A stretch of 64,000 nt of DNA from OLB6 sp964620125 (GTDB lineage Bacteria; Bacteroidota; Ignavibacteria; Kapaibacteriales; Kapaibacteriaceae), in NCBI GenBank assembly GCA_964620125.1, contig CAZUGQ010000004.1:62001-126000 (forward strand), written 5' to 3'. Each line of letters opens with the position of its first letter. The first letter of the stretch is position 1. Position numbers and translations under genes: made by a program. The notes under the pieces were generated by a model that saw only the letters and a program-made list of their open reading frames with translations, was not told the DNA's origin and did not search any database. Shown one piece after another: positions 17,601 to 25,015 of this stretch.

Positions 17601-18617
17601 CATGAAGTACTTGTCGGACGAAAACGTCATCGGTTCTTCGAGTACAACGTTGATCCCCTGCCCAGCTTGAGCAATTGTTGTATTGATGGTTTGCCATGCA
17701 GTGCTGATGGTGATGGTTGTGTTGTTGTCGGCAGCCACCACCTTAACCAAACCAGGTGCGCTCATCACCGCAAATGGAGCAGCAACGTACTTCTTGCCCC
17801 ATTTATCCATCGGGGGAAGCATCTCCACCAAATGATCCTTACTGTTGCGTTCATCAACAGGATAACTTGCTCGAACATGTCCTGATAGAACGGCAACAGG
17901 TTTGTCTGCAACAATGTGGGAACCCGTCATATCACCCGATCGTATCTGCGTTTGCCTGCCCTTCACTAGGTAACAGTCGCCTCGGTTCAGTGTTACCTGT
18001 ATCACCTCTCCTGGCCGTATACCTCTCTCCGTAATCCAGGTAGGGTAGATCTGTACTCGTGTGTTATCGTCGGGGGCCATGATCATGAACTCGCTTGTGC
18101 GCACAGCGGCAGCAAACTCGAAATCATCGGCGTTCTGGATTGCCAGATAGTGGTCGTTCGGACTGTTTACGGTGCGATACTGCTGCCCAAGCATGGGGAT
18201 GGGCAGGGCCGCATACGAATCCGTTGAGGTTTGAATCGAGTTGAGCGTGTAGACAACGATGGGTACGTCGCTCGTGATAAATAGCGCCGCACGTTGACGC
18301 GATTCACTCACAGATACCATGTACAGTGGTTGAACTCGGACTACATGAACATCGAACGCTCGGATGTTCAGGGTTTCAATCGTTCGGTTGGCATGTTCTA
18401 CCTGCACGACTGCATCGTACTGGGAACTGATGTAGATCTCGAGTATGGGCGACGGCACTCCATAGCCGACTACCTCATTCTGCATGAAACCAACGATAAA
18501 CTCTCGACCTTCCAACGTCTGTGCATCACGGCGTGGGAGTACACGCTCAACCTGGGCTGCTGTAAACACAGCAGTCGTAACAAGTCCGATGCCCAGAAAT
18601 AGAAGCCGAAGGTTCAC
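14628..18617 (-). CDS. Giant secreted surface protein, IgGFc-binding-like with choice-of-anchor-D repeats
   Basis: This 1329-aa protein begins with a signal peptide (VNLRLLFLGIGLVTTAVFTAAQ). Its N-terminal 480 residues parallel the 1487-aa protein (EGREFIVGFMQN, LNRGDCYLVKG, KPVAVLSGHVR). ASH-like repeats follow, with recurring phrases such as LDFGAVRIGDTLCKRTPVINVG and VDMGSVVVGSSKDS. The C-terminus (VYLVDVQGTRS, then WPSGLYSLIL) looks like a divergent T9SS sorting domain. The GTG at 18617 is chosen because GGAG lies 6-9 bases upstream and the signal peptide starts there; an ATG 11 codons earlier is possible. The 7728, 14628 and 37552 genes are related in layout. Substrate or partner unknown. 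Confidence 0.78.
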   Translation of the reverse strand: MNLRLLFLGIGLVTTAVFTAAQVERVLPRRDAQTLEGREFIVGFMQNEVVGYGVPSPILEIYISSQYDAVVQVEHANRTIETLNIRAFDVHVVRVQPLYMVSVSESRQRAALFITSDVPIVVYTLNSIQTSTDSYAALPIPMLGQQYRTVNSPNDHYLAIQNADDFEFAAAVRTSEFMIMAPDDNTRVQIYPTWITERGIRPGEVIQVTLNRGDCYLVKGRQTQIRSGDMTGSHIVADKPVAVLSGHVRASYPVDERNSKDHLVEMLPPMDKWGKKYVAAPFAVMSAPGLVKVVAADNNTTITISTAWQTINTTIAQAGQGINVVLEEPMTFSSDKYFMAAQVMPSRQYQEGNALSLDGDPAMVVLPATDQFVQSATFRFPELLPQQELGASQRYHYYVNLVAEREALSTLRIDGRLAVEVEPLLQWQVMPSSTLHWANVQLSTGTHTISSDSGRFSAIMYGMSRADSYANLAGISFDKETPVDPTPPRFYLTVDCGNVVGTVTDTSINDPLLENLTVQTSRTYNYDWLITEPQDTLGTRSVEARVRNLWADAQLVIHAWDSQGNGREWLYQYHAPTLSVPSRIDIDDTVYSGCERVPIVNDGDRPLVVENVRIQGDIRFSLVDTNSYRLEIPPKDTAWVDICFRYDSSGSPANGTLFVELGCGLERAIPISRLIRADLIAEDLDFGAVRIGDTLCKRTPVINVGTQPVLITRLVLDRVLEPFVVDTAGLRLPFLLGVGDTVWVSVCFTPTAMSSWVRTDTINSSTVPDRTVTYRGRGIRPDVRGLVIDWGRRRVGQPCDTTVRLQNAGESACVLDTVLHVLLGAFDANGFTLPRPMAPYESVDVPLTFTPNTEGSVADTILITVDWRYHDTVRIILLGVGTIPAVRTIDVDMGSVVVGSSKDSIAAIIESYGTENLTITATQLSGPDIGSLFTTMMTAPHVMATGTAHESLVSFRPQRVGVHEVFVDIVCDAAPYGQQVARRVRIHGVGVPEPVENLDVQVIAPLALSTCVDTVAHVHVRNTGNVPVLLESVTATLDGEPLSIPLALPTSIQPDSSVLVDLRCSLTRSNIAELMVEVTYSPDRREVVHIPIQVASGSINVDVQVPPSPSIGEVITADINIRSTQERSVAENIVFTVECPRDRWIPELGTVDIQIRHADGVFTDQVALESVTKGVRVALNQSVRSPFEIQASIRGQVLWKDPTETEIRVLVEENQCTAPSENSAFFNVQVCGGLKRMIRLEGREMATLKLVQQPAHGSINAVIETSQSMHVLVYLVDVQGTRSTLSNTLALEKGSHHCIFSVTSWPSGLYSLILQYGSGEVALPVLIVN

Positions 18618-18666
18618 ATACCGCTCCACTGGATGGCGGCATGTTAACACCTTCCGGAATAAATCG

Positions 18667-19989
18667 TTACTGTTTTTTCACATCCAAAGCCCCCTCCCCA
18701 GCCTTTACGCGAGGAAGAGTTCGTGTAGGGGGCTGTGAAGTGCGCGATGGTAATGGTGAATACACTGGCCGATCCACTCGCCATTCGAATCCTGGAACGC
18801 GGTAGCTCAGCTCGCGTCCCTGAACCAGTGGTTCCGGATGATGTTCTCCAGCAATGCCACCGAGCCAGTAAATGTCGTCCGGCTTTCCATCAACAAAGTA
18901 GGCCTTGATGGTGTCGGATTTCATCCGCGCCAGACCGTCAGCCTGCTCCTCCTCTGCGCTGAAGGTAATGGATTGGGCATCTCCGATGGCCGTGAGCTGG
19001 CGGATGGTGTCCTGCTTCACGTCGAGCCATACCAGGTTTCCGCATACTTGATCGAATCTTGATGGACGAAGGGTATCCGTCCGGCTTGCGAGGAGTGCAT
19101 TCGTTCGACCAGTGATGGTGTGAACCTTTCTCCCGGGCGCTTCCACGTCGATGGTATCAGCTATCAGTTGCGTGCTATCCGCCCATACAACGGGATCCGA
19201 AAGGAGCCTTGTATGTCCAGAAGAATCGTCATACACGAGGGACTGGCATCGGGCAGCAAGACTTCCACTGATCAGTTCAACATTTCCACTGGCATGATAC
19301 CGTCGAGCACGATCGCCCATCTGGTGCAGGGTATCGGCCATCATCAGAGTTGTGTCTTGTTTACCGGGTTCCCACATCCAGGCTGCTGCATTCCCCCACG
19401 CCTTCGATTCATGGCTTGCGGGGTTGTAGATCACAGAGTCGCCGCGAAGCCTCGTAGACCGAACGGTGTCCCACACCACCACGTTGCCATTAGCAAGCGT
19501 TCTGCGTGAGTCGCGGTGATAGACGGCATGATCGCTCCACACGAGCACGGTATCATCAGCAGCTGACACACTATCATGAAACGTTGCCGTTCGCGTGGCT
19601 GTTGAGTATGTACCTGATGTGGCACGTATCGTGCGCCTTCCCTCCAGAAGGATGATGTTACCACTTGCTGTAGCAAGCCGCTGATTGCCATCGTATCTGG
19701 CAATAGGAGCACGCAACTGTAATCCTTCCTGCGTCACAACAACCTTGCCGTACAGGTCAACCACGTTCTGAGCAACATTCTGCACAGCACGGTCGCAGGT
19801 CACGGTCACATTCCCCTGCCGAAAACGCACGTTGCCAACAAACTCGCGAATGCCCGACGCTGGATCCCCCATGCCTACCAAACTGTCGGCCCACTCCAGC
19901 ACAACCGGCTGGCCAGCACGGGGAGCGTCCTCTGCCCACACTGCATGACTGGAAAGAACCAGTATCAATGCCGCCACAATCATGTTCAT
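18667..19989 (-). CDS. OstA/LptA-like periplasmic LPS-transport protein
   Basis: This 440-aa protein has a signal peptide (MNMIVAALILVLSSHAVWA). Repeated short beta-strand units typical of the OstA/LptA/LptD-N fold follow: VGNVRFRQGNVTVTCDRAV, VDLYGKVVVTQEGLQLRAP and ASGNIILLEGRRTIRATSG. Proteins of this fold form the periplasmic bridge that carries LPS to the outer membrane. It is longer than E. coli LptA, like the OstA-like proteins of Bacteroidota, and lacks a visible LptD barrel. The waaA gene in the window fits an LPS-making cell. Promoter box at 19996-20003, divergent from hflX. The tail contains two AGCCCCCT motifs in opposite orientation (18688, 18727), about 30 bases apart. Confidence 0.75.
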   Translation of the reverse strand: MNMIVAALILVLSSHAVWAEDAPRAGQPVVLEWADSLVGMGDPASGIREFVGNVRFRQGNVTVTCDRAVQNVAQNVVDLYGKVVVTQEGLQLRAPIARYDGNQRLATASGNIILLEGRRTIRATSGTYSTATRTATFHDSVSAADDTVLVWSDHAVYHRDSRRTLANGNVVVWDTVRSTRLRGDSVIYNPASHESKAWGNAAAWMWEPGKQDTTLMMADTLHQMGDRARRYHASGNVELISGSLAARCQSLVYDDSSGHTRLLSDPVVWADSTQLIADTIDVEAPGRKVHTITGRTNALLASRTDTLRPSRFDQVCGNLVWLDVKQDTIRQLTAIGDAQSITFSAEEEQADGLARMKSDTIKAYFVDGKPDDIYWLGGIAGEHHPEPLVQGRELSYRVPGFEWRVDRPVYSPLPSRTSQPPTRTLPRVKAGEGALDVKKQ

Positions 19990-19995
19990 TCACAT

Positions 19996-20003
19996 CAAAA
20001 CTA
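19996..20003 (-). promoter_or_regulatory. -7 promoter box before the LptA-like gene
   Basis: On the minus strand this reads TAGTTTTG, matching TAnnTTTG, and ends 6 bases before the ATG at 19989. It would give a leaderless transcript and is back to back with the hflX promoter. Confidence 0.5.
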
Positions 20004-20016
20004 CACCTGCCATTGG

Positions 20017-20024
20017 TAGGTTTG
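20017..20024 (+). promoter_or_regulatory. -7 promoter box before hflX
   Basis: TAGGTTTG fits the TAnnTTTG consensus and ends 11 bases before the chosen ATG at 20036. It is incompatible with a start farther upstream and so supports that start. Confidence 0.5.
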
Positions 20025-20035
20025 TGGTTCTGCCT

Positions 20036-21340
20036 ATGTCTACATCAACCTTCTTCGACGTCGGGCTGGCTCCCCGAGAATCTGCCATCATCGTTGCAAT
20101 CGTTCGGAAGGGATCGGATCCTAACGTTGTTTCGGAGCACCTTGACGAACTCGAACTTCTGCTCGACACAGCAGGTGCTCGGGTTGCACTGCGACTCTAT
20201 CAAGAGAGGGATCGACCAGACATTGCCACTGGGATCGGGAAGGGTAAGCTTGAAGAACTCCGAGTGCTGGTTGAAGATGAAAACGTACAGATGGTTGTGT
20301 TCGATGACGAACTAACGCCTGTGCAGGTGCGCAATCTTGAAAAGGAGCTCAAGGTAAAAGTCCTTGACCGCACCGGAGTTATCCTGGACATTTTTGCAGC
20401 GAACGCACGAACGGTGGAGAGCCGGACGCAGGTTGAACTAGCGCAGTTGGAGTACCTCCTTCCACGCCTCACCAGAATGTGGACGCACCTGTCGAAACAG
20501 TTTGGTGGTGTTGGCACGAAAGGCCCTGGAGAAACGCAGATTGAAACGGACCGCCGACTGTATCGCGGAAGGATACAACGGCTGCGCGAAAAACTTCGTC
20601 AGCTTGATGGACAGCGTAGCATCCAACGCAAAGGACGTGAGGGTTTACCACGATTTGCGCTTGTAGGCTACACAAACGCTGGAAAAAGTTCGCTTATGCG
20701 TCGGCTTACACAAGCCAACGTGCTCGTCGAAGACAAGCTATTTGCAACACTCGATACAACTGTGCGGGCTATGGAACTGCCTAATGGCAGAAAGGTGCTG
20801 CTCTCCGATACTGTGGGATTCATTCGCAAACTTCCTCCACAACTCGTTGCTTCGTTCCGCACAACGTTGGCGGAAACCATTGAAGCCGACGTTTTGGTGC
20901 ATGTTGTCGATAGCACGAGCAGCCACCTACGAGAGCACATCATGGTTGTAGAAGACACACTGCTATCTCTGGGCGTAACGAATAGGCCGGTGCTGCTTGT
21001 TTTCAATAAGTCCGACGCCGTCGAAGACCCGCACAGAATCGACGATCTTGCAACCGAGTTTCCGGGCTCCGTGACAGTGTCTGCCATGACGGGCCACAAC
21101 GTCTCGGTTCTTCTTGATCGAATGGTAGAAACACTCGAGCGCCTGGCTGTGCCACGCCACCTTGTAATCCCGTGGTCGGCCACTCGATTGGTTTCGCAGA
21201 TCTACGACATGGCCACTGTGGTTCACAGAGACGATGTCGGAGATGGTACGGAATTGCTGGTTCAGGTTGCTGCCGATAAATTGGATGAGTTTGACCATCG
21301 GTTTGCGGAATATTTCCTCACACCAACACTTGACGCATAG
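20036..21340 (+). CDS. hflX: Ribosome-associated GTPase HflX
   Basis: HflX binds the 50S subunit and splits or rescues stalled ribosomes under stress. The 434-aa protein has the N-terminal HflX domain (ATGIGKGKLEEL and VFDDELTPVQVRNLE at about residues 60-110) and the linker helix with GPGETQIETDRR. Its G domain shows P-loop GYTNAGKSS, DTVGFI (G3) and NKSD (G4). The start at 20036 (MSTSTFFDVG) fits the family and the promoter box; 18 extra codons are open upstream but lie over the divergent promoters. A 54-aa membrane-protein gene follows after 2 bases. Confidence 0.93.
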   Translation: MSTSTFFDVGLAPRESAIIVAIVRKGSDPNVVSEHLDELELLLDTAGARVALRLYQERDRPDIATGIGKGKLEELRVLVEDENVQMVVFDDELTPVQVRNLEKELKVKVLDRTGVILDIFAANARTVESRTQVELAQLEYLLPRLTRMWTHLSKQFGGVGTKGPGETQIETDRRLYRGRIQRLREKLRQLDGQRSIQRKGREGLPRFALVGYTNAGKSSLMRRLTQANVLVEDKLFATLDTTVRAMELPNGRKVLLSDTVGFIRKLPPQLVASFRTTLAETIEADVLVHVVDSTSSHLREHIMVVEDTLLSLGVTNRPVLLVFNKSDAVEDPHRIDDLATEFPGSVTVSAMTGHNVSVLLDRMVETLERLAVPRHLVIPWSATRLVSQIYDMATVVHRDDVGDGTELLVQVAADKLDEFDHRFAEYFLTPTLDA

Positions 21341-21342
21341 GT

Positions 21343-21507
21343 ATGGCTGCATTGTACATTCTTCTCGTTGCCGCTGCCGCTTTCTTCTCTACCATCACCC
21401 TGGTTGTTATTGGGCAGGAGATAAGCCCCATCCTCTCCATTGTGCTTTTCATTGGCTTGGTAGCTCTCGGCGTCTGGCTCTTTAAGACCCGGGTTACAAG
21501 AATCTAG
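21343..21507 (+). CDS. Small hydrophobic membrane protein (54 aa)
   Basis: An ATG-to-TAG frame of 55 codons fits tightly between hflX (2-base gap) and recN (9-base gap). The product is almost wholly two transmembrane segments (about residues 3-23 and 28-46) with a basic end, KTRVTRI. Spacing and composition argue for a real gene in the hflX-recN operon. It is not recognised as a member of a named family. Its role is unknown. Confidence 0.6.
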   Translation: MAALYILLVAAAAFFSTITLVVIGQEISPILSIVLFIGLVALGVWLFKTRVTRI

Positions 21508-21516
21508 TCATTGGGC

Positions 21517-23190
21517 ATGCTGCACTCCCTTACAATCCGGGACTTTGCACTCATCGCGTCTGTCCACCTGGAGTTTGGTTCTGGTTTCACGGTTCTATTG
21601 GGAGAAACGGGTGCCGGCAAGAGCATTGTGATCGATGCTCTGGCTGCGGCTTTGGGAGATCGCATGCCAGCAGATTCACTACGAACAGGGGCGAAAAAAG
21701 CCGTAGTGGAGGCAACCTTTTCACTTGAGCCTAATCACCATATCGGCACTATCCTCGAAGAGAATGCACTGGACTGGGCCACACCCGAACTCATCGCGCG
21801 CCGCGACCTTTCGGCATCGGGAACTTCACGATGCTTCGTGAACGACACACCGACTACCGTTGCTGTTGTACGGGAGCTTGCCAGTTACCTCATGGACTTC
21901 CACGGACAGCACGATACCCATGGCCTGTTGCATCCACGCCGACACCGAGAGTTGCTCGACATTGCCGGTAATCACGGTGCCCTACTGCAACGCATGAAGG
22001 AAGGGTGGAGCACCCTGGTTGATGCCCGAAAGAGACTGGCTGACCTAGAGCAACAAGCCGAAACGGCTATCCAGGTGCGGGAACAAGCCGAATACATTGT
22101 TCGCACGATTTCATCGGTTCAGCCACACGTTGGCGAACTAGAACAGGTTCTGGCCGATCTTGAGCGCTCTGAACATCACGAACAGATTTATGCTTCGGCC
22201 AACATGGCTCGCTCCGCACTAACGGAATCAGAGCAGTCTGCATTTGCCCAGCTTCAGGTTGCAGTGAGCAGCCTGCGTTCGCTTTCGAAATACAGCCCCA
22301 ATGTTGAAAGCATCATTCCCGAATTGGAATCTGCAATTACAACGTGCAAGGAAGCCTCGCTCCTGCTGTCGCCCCTCGCAGATGAAGAGCATTTTAGCCC
22401 TGAACATATTGAGCATCTACGCCAACGACTGTCGGAACTCCAACGTTTGGCCCGCAAATACGGCTCAGTAGAAATGGCACTCGCTGCTCGTCAAGAAGCA
22501 GAGCAGCAAATACTCACACTCGAGAATGTCGATTATCTCATTGCTCAAGCTCGGGAGCAGGTTACTGTTTCAGCCGAGGCAGCAATGGGCATTGCTCTGG
22601 AGATTCGGGATAGAAGGCTAACGGTAGCCGACAATTTGGAGGAGACAATCACAGCAGCACTCAGAGAAATGGGTATGAACGCTGCAGTAGCCTCTATTCG
22701 TGTGGAACCAGCAGCACTAGCGGAGCATGGCGCCGATGATGTTGAATTCCTTCTCAGTGCGAATGCGGGCGAAGAACCACGTCCATTGCAGAAGGTTGCA
22801 TCAGGCGGCGAGCTTAGTAGGTTCATGCTCGCTCTTAAATCAGCTCTTGCCGCCTCCAGCTCTCTGGGAACGATGGTGTTTGATGAGATCGATACGGGCA
22901 TCAGTGGACGGGTGGCACGCCATGTTGGCCATGTGATACGGCGCCTCTCTGAAACCACACAAGTACTGTGCATTACCCATCTGCCGCAAATCGCCTCGCT
23001 CGCGAACCAGATGATACGTGTTGAGAAGATTGAACGTGAAGGCACAACCACGGTTGTAACTACACCTGTAACCGGGGAAGAGTCAGTGATCGAAGTGGCA
23101 AGACTCCTCAGCGGCGCCACAGTCACGGAAGCCGCTTTGGATAGTGCACGAGAGCTCATGAACGAAGTAACAGCCTTGCGTGCTGGCTAG
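21517..23190 (+). CDS. recN: DNA repair protein RecN
   Basis: RecN is an SMC-like ATPase that acts early in double-strand-break repair. This 557-aa protein shows the N-terminal family motif LHSLTIRDFALI, Walker A GETGAGKS (about residues 31-38), the DFHGQHDTHGLL segment and a coiled-coil middle. The C-terminal ABC signature region reads VASGGELSRFMLALK, followed by Walker B MVFDEIDTGISG and the THLPQIA switch. ATG 21517 is preferred over a TTG two codons upstream. The stop codon TAG merges with an AGCCCCCT motif at 23189-23196. Confidence 0.95.
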   Translation: MLHSLTIRDFALIASVHLEFGSGFTVLLGETGAGKSIVIDALAAALGDRMPADSLRTGAKKAVVEATFSLEPNHHIGTILEENALDWATPELIARRDLSASGTSRCFVNDTPTTVAVVRELASYLMDFHGQHDTHGLLHPRRHRELLDIAGNHGALLQRMKEGWSTLVDARKRLADLEQQAETAIQVREQAEYIVRTISSVQPHVGELEQVLADLERSEHHEQIYASANMARSALTESEQSAFAQLQVAVSSLRSLSKYSPNVESIIPELESAITTCKEASLLLSPLADEEHFSPEHIEHLRQRLSELQRLARKYGSVEMALAARQEAEQQILTLENVDYLIAQAREQVTVSAEAAMGIALEIRDRRLTVADNLEETITAALREMGMNAAVASIRVEPAALAEHGADDVEFLLSANAGEEPRPLQKVASGGELSRFMLALKSALAASSSLGTMVFDEIDTGISGRVARHVGHVIRRLSETTQVLCITHLPQIASLANQMIRVEKIEREGTTTVVTTPVTGEESVIEVARLLSGATVTEAALDSARELMNEVTALRAG

Positions 23191-23202
23191 CCCCCTGCGG
23201 CG

Positions 23203-23210
23203 TATCTTTC
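23203..23210 (+). promoter_or_regulatory. Possible -7 box before the HD hydrolase gene
   Basis: TATCTTTC differs from TAnnTTTG only in the last base and ends 23 bases before the ATG at 23234, in the short recN-HD gap. Confidence 0.3.
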
Positions 23211-23233
23211 GCGTCTGCCATCTTTGCCTATCC

Positions 23234-23854
23234 ATGCTGCACTCAGAAGGTCCTTCGTATAACAAGACTACGCTCACCTACGAAGAGTTGGAGGCCCGGC
23301 TCGTGGCTCGGGGAGACGTACTCGGAGTCCAGAAGGTACTTGACGCCTTCGAAATGGCAAGGAGCGTACATGAGTTCCAGGTTCGGAATGACGGCACTCC
23401 GTACTTCCATCACTGCGCTCGAACGGCACGAATTCTGATGGACGAGTTGGATATCTACGACGAAGATGTTCTCATTGCCGCCTTGCTGCACGATGTTCTA
23501 GAAGACAGCGACACCATTACACGCGGCGTGCTTGAGTACAACTTTGGCAGCTACGTTGCCTACGTTGTTGAAATGCTCACAAAGGATCTTCGGAGAGCTG
23601 CAGTAGATCCGGAGGGTGTTGACATGGACCACGCAAAACGGTTGCAGGCGGCAAGTGAAGACTGCCTGGTAATCAAGCTCGCTGCGCGACTTGACAATAT
23701 CCGCTGTTTGAGTTTTAACCTGAAGCGCAATCCATTGGTATACCTGCGCAACACCCTTGAGCGTTACGTTCCTATCGCGGAAGCCTCACCAAACCCTCAC
23801 CTTCGCAAACTGGCCGCAGAAATCAGAAAAGAAGCCAACAAGTTTCTGGGATGA
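23234..23854 (+). CDS. Single-domain RelA/SpoT-type HD protein (small alarmone hydrolase-like)
   Basis: This 206-aa protein covers only the hydrolase domain of Rel/SpoT proteins, with no synthetase, TGS or ACT domain, like Mesh1-type small alarmone hydrolases that cleave ppGpp. GTPYFHHCAR, the HD motif in AALLHDVLED and the FGSYVAYVVEMLTKD segment are clear. The later motif, normally KLADRLHN, reads KLAARLDN here. The Asp expected to complete metal binding is therefore Ala, with an Asp three residues on, so activity is uncertain. The ATG at 23234 removes 18 non-conserved residues from the longest frame. The stop abuts the stop of the convergent wzz-like gene (TGATCA). Confidence 0.72.
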   Translation: MLHSEGPSYNKTTLTYEELEARLVARGDVLGVQKVLDAFEMARSVHEFQVRNDGTPYFHHCARTARILMDELDIYDEDVLIAALLHDVLEDSDTITRGVLEYNFGSYVAYVVEMLTKDLRRAAVDPEGVDMDHAKRLQAASEDCLVIKLAARLDNIRCLSFNLKRNPLVYLRNTLERYVPIAEASPNPHLRKLAAEIRKEANKFLG

Positions 23855-25015
23855 TCAGGGGGCTTGTGGCTTGCGAAGTAGTCCGGATCGGACTGGCACT
23901 CCAACCACAAAGACTAGCGTTACAACGAGCATTCCGAGTGCCAGGGCCAGGAGTCTTGATGGCGACGATCGTGTTTTGGGAACAATCGCCGGATCAAGCA
24001 CAACAACCGTTGGAAGATCCCTCGCCTCCTGGATGATCTGCTCCATTCGCTGCGTTTCCAGATAGGCGTTAATCTGTTCCTTGATCTTCAGGTCTCGCAA
24101 CAGGTTCGTATAGGTGCGTGTGAGCTGCGGTACCTGTTCGAATGGAATCGAGAAGCCATCACTATCAACAAGTCCGCCCTTCTGAACCCGCTCATACTGC
24201 TGCCGCAGCGCTGCGACCTTTTTTTCGAGTAGCTCTACTTGTGGCGAACTGGGTGCATAGTCTTCGCGCACAAGTGCAAGTTCTAGTTCAGCAGTAGCCA
24301 GTTCCGTACCGATGGTAACGGCATGATTGACGAGCGCCGTCATTTGCTCGTCTAGCGCAATAACCTTACTCTGCCTCTGAAAATCCTGCTTGACTTCCTG
24401 AAGAGAATCAATCTGTTTTCTGTTCTGCTCGAGCACCCGTTCTATGTACATCCGTGTGCCACGTGCCTTTGCACTCGACTTTTCGCGGTTCAGTCTATCA
24501 AGAACCATCCGGCAGGCATTCGCTACTCTGGCTGATGTGACTTGTGCCGTATCGTCGGTCGATGTAAACAGTGGCAGCCATCCAGATGCGATGGGTACCT
24601 CCACACTTAAACTTCCGGTACGCTTACTCTCTACGGTGATATCGTCAGCCAATTTCTCTACGATCTCATCCCTATCCATTCCCAAGAACAGGACGCTTTT
24701 CTCAAGCCCAAGTGTATCAACCACACCCTCAATCAGCGTTCTGCTCTGCAGCATTTCCAGAAAAACCAACGACTGTTTGTTGCTGCTTCCTAGTGAACCC
24801 ACATTGATCGGTGCGTTTTGCAGCAGTGAACTCAGTCCACCACCGGCTTCCTTTTCTTCGGGAGGCATGATGGTGGTTGTAGCCGTATACGTTGCCGGTA
24901 TAACAACACTCACCAGTAGGATCACGAGCCCAACCACACCACATGTGCGCCAGTACAAAGGAAAGGCGGCGCGATATTCCTGCATCAACTGCAGTGGTTG
25001 CAACTCCTGATTCAC
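23855..25015 (-). CDS. Wzz/GNVR-type polysaccharide chain-length regulator
   Basis: This 386-aa inner-membrane protein has the Wzz layout: an N-terminal transmembrane segment (about residues 27-47), a long periplasmic coiled-coil region with IERVLEQNRKQIDSLQEVK and QVELLEKKVAALRQQYERV, and a second transmembrane segment near the C-terminus (about 355-375) preceded by the Pro-rich VVVLDPAIVPKTRSSP. Such proteins control polymer length in O-antigen or exopolysaccharide export. No kinase domain is attached. The GTG start overlaps the stop of the Wza-like gene by 4 bases (GTGA), so the two form an export pair. AGCCCCCT motif at 23857 covers the stop region. Confidence 0.8.
   Translation of the reverse strand: MNQELQPLQLMQEYRAAFPLYWRTCGVVGLVILLVSVVIPATYTATTTIMPPEEKEAGGGLSSLLQNAPINVGSLGSSNKQSLVFLEMLQSRTLIEGVVDTLGLEKSVLFLGMDRDEIVEKLADDITVESKRTGSLSVEVPIASGWLPLFTSTDDTAQVTSARVANACRMVLDRLNREKSSAKARGTRMYIERVLEQNRKQIDSLQEVKQDFQRQSKVIALDEQMTALVNHAVTIGTELATAELELALVREDYAPSSPQVELLEKKVAALRQQYERVQKGGLVDSDGFSIPFEQVPQLTRTYTNLLRDLKIKEQINAYLETQRMEQIIQEARDLPTVVVLDPAIVPKTRSSPSRLLALALGMLVVTLVFVVGVPVRSGLLRKPQAP

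Noticed and set aside
20200..21183. Large antisense frames opposite hflX (and similar ones opposite recN, sigma factor and dapF)
   Set aside because: They show no family features, while the sense frames encode well-known proteins. Their openness follows from codon bias.
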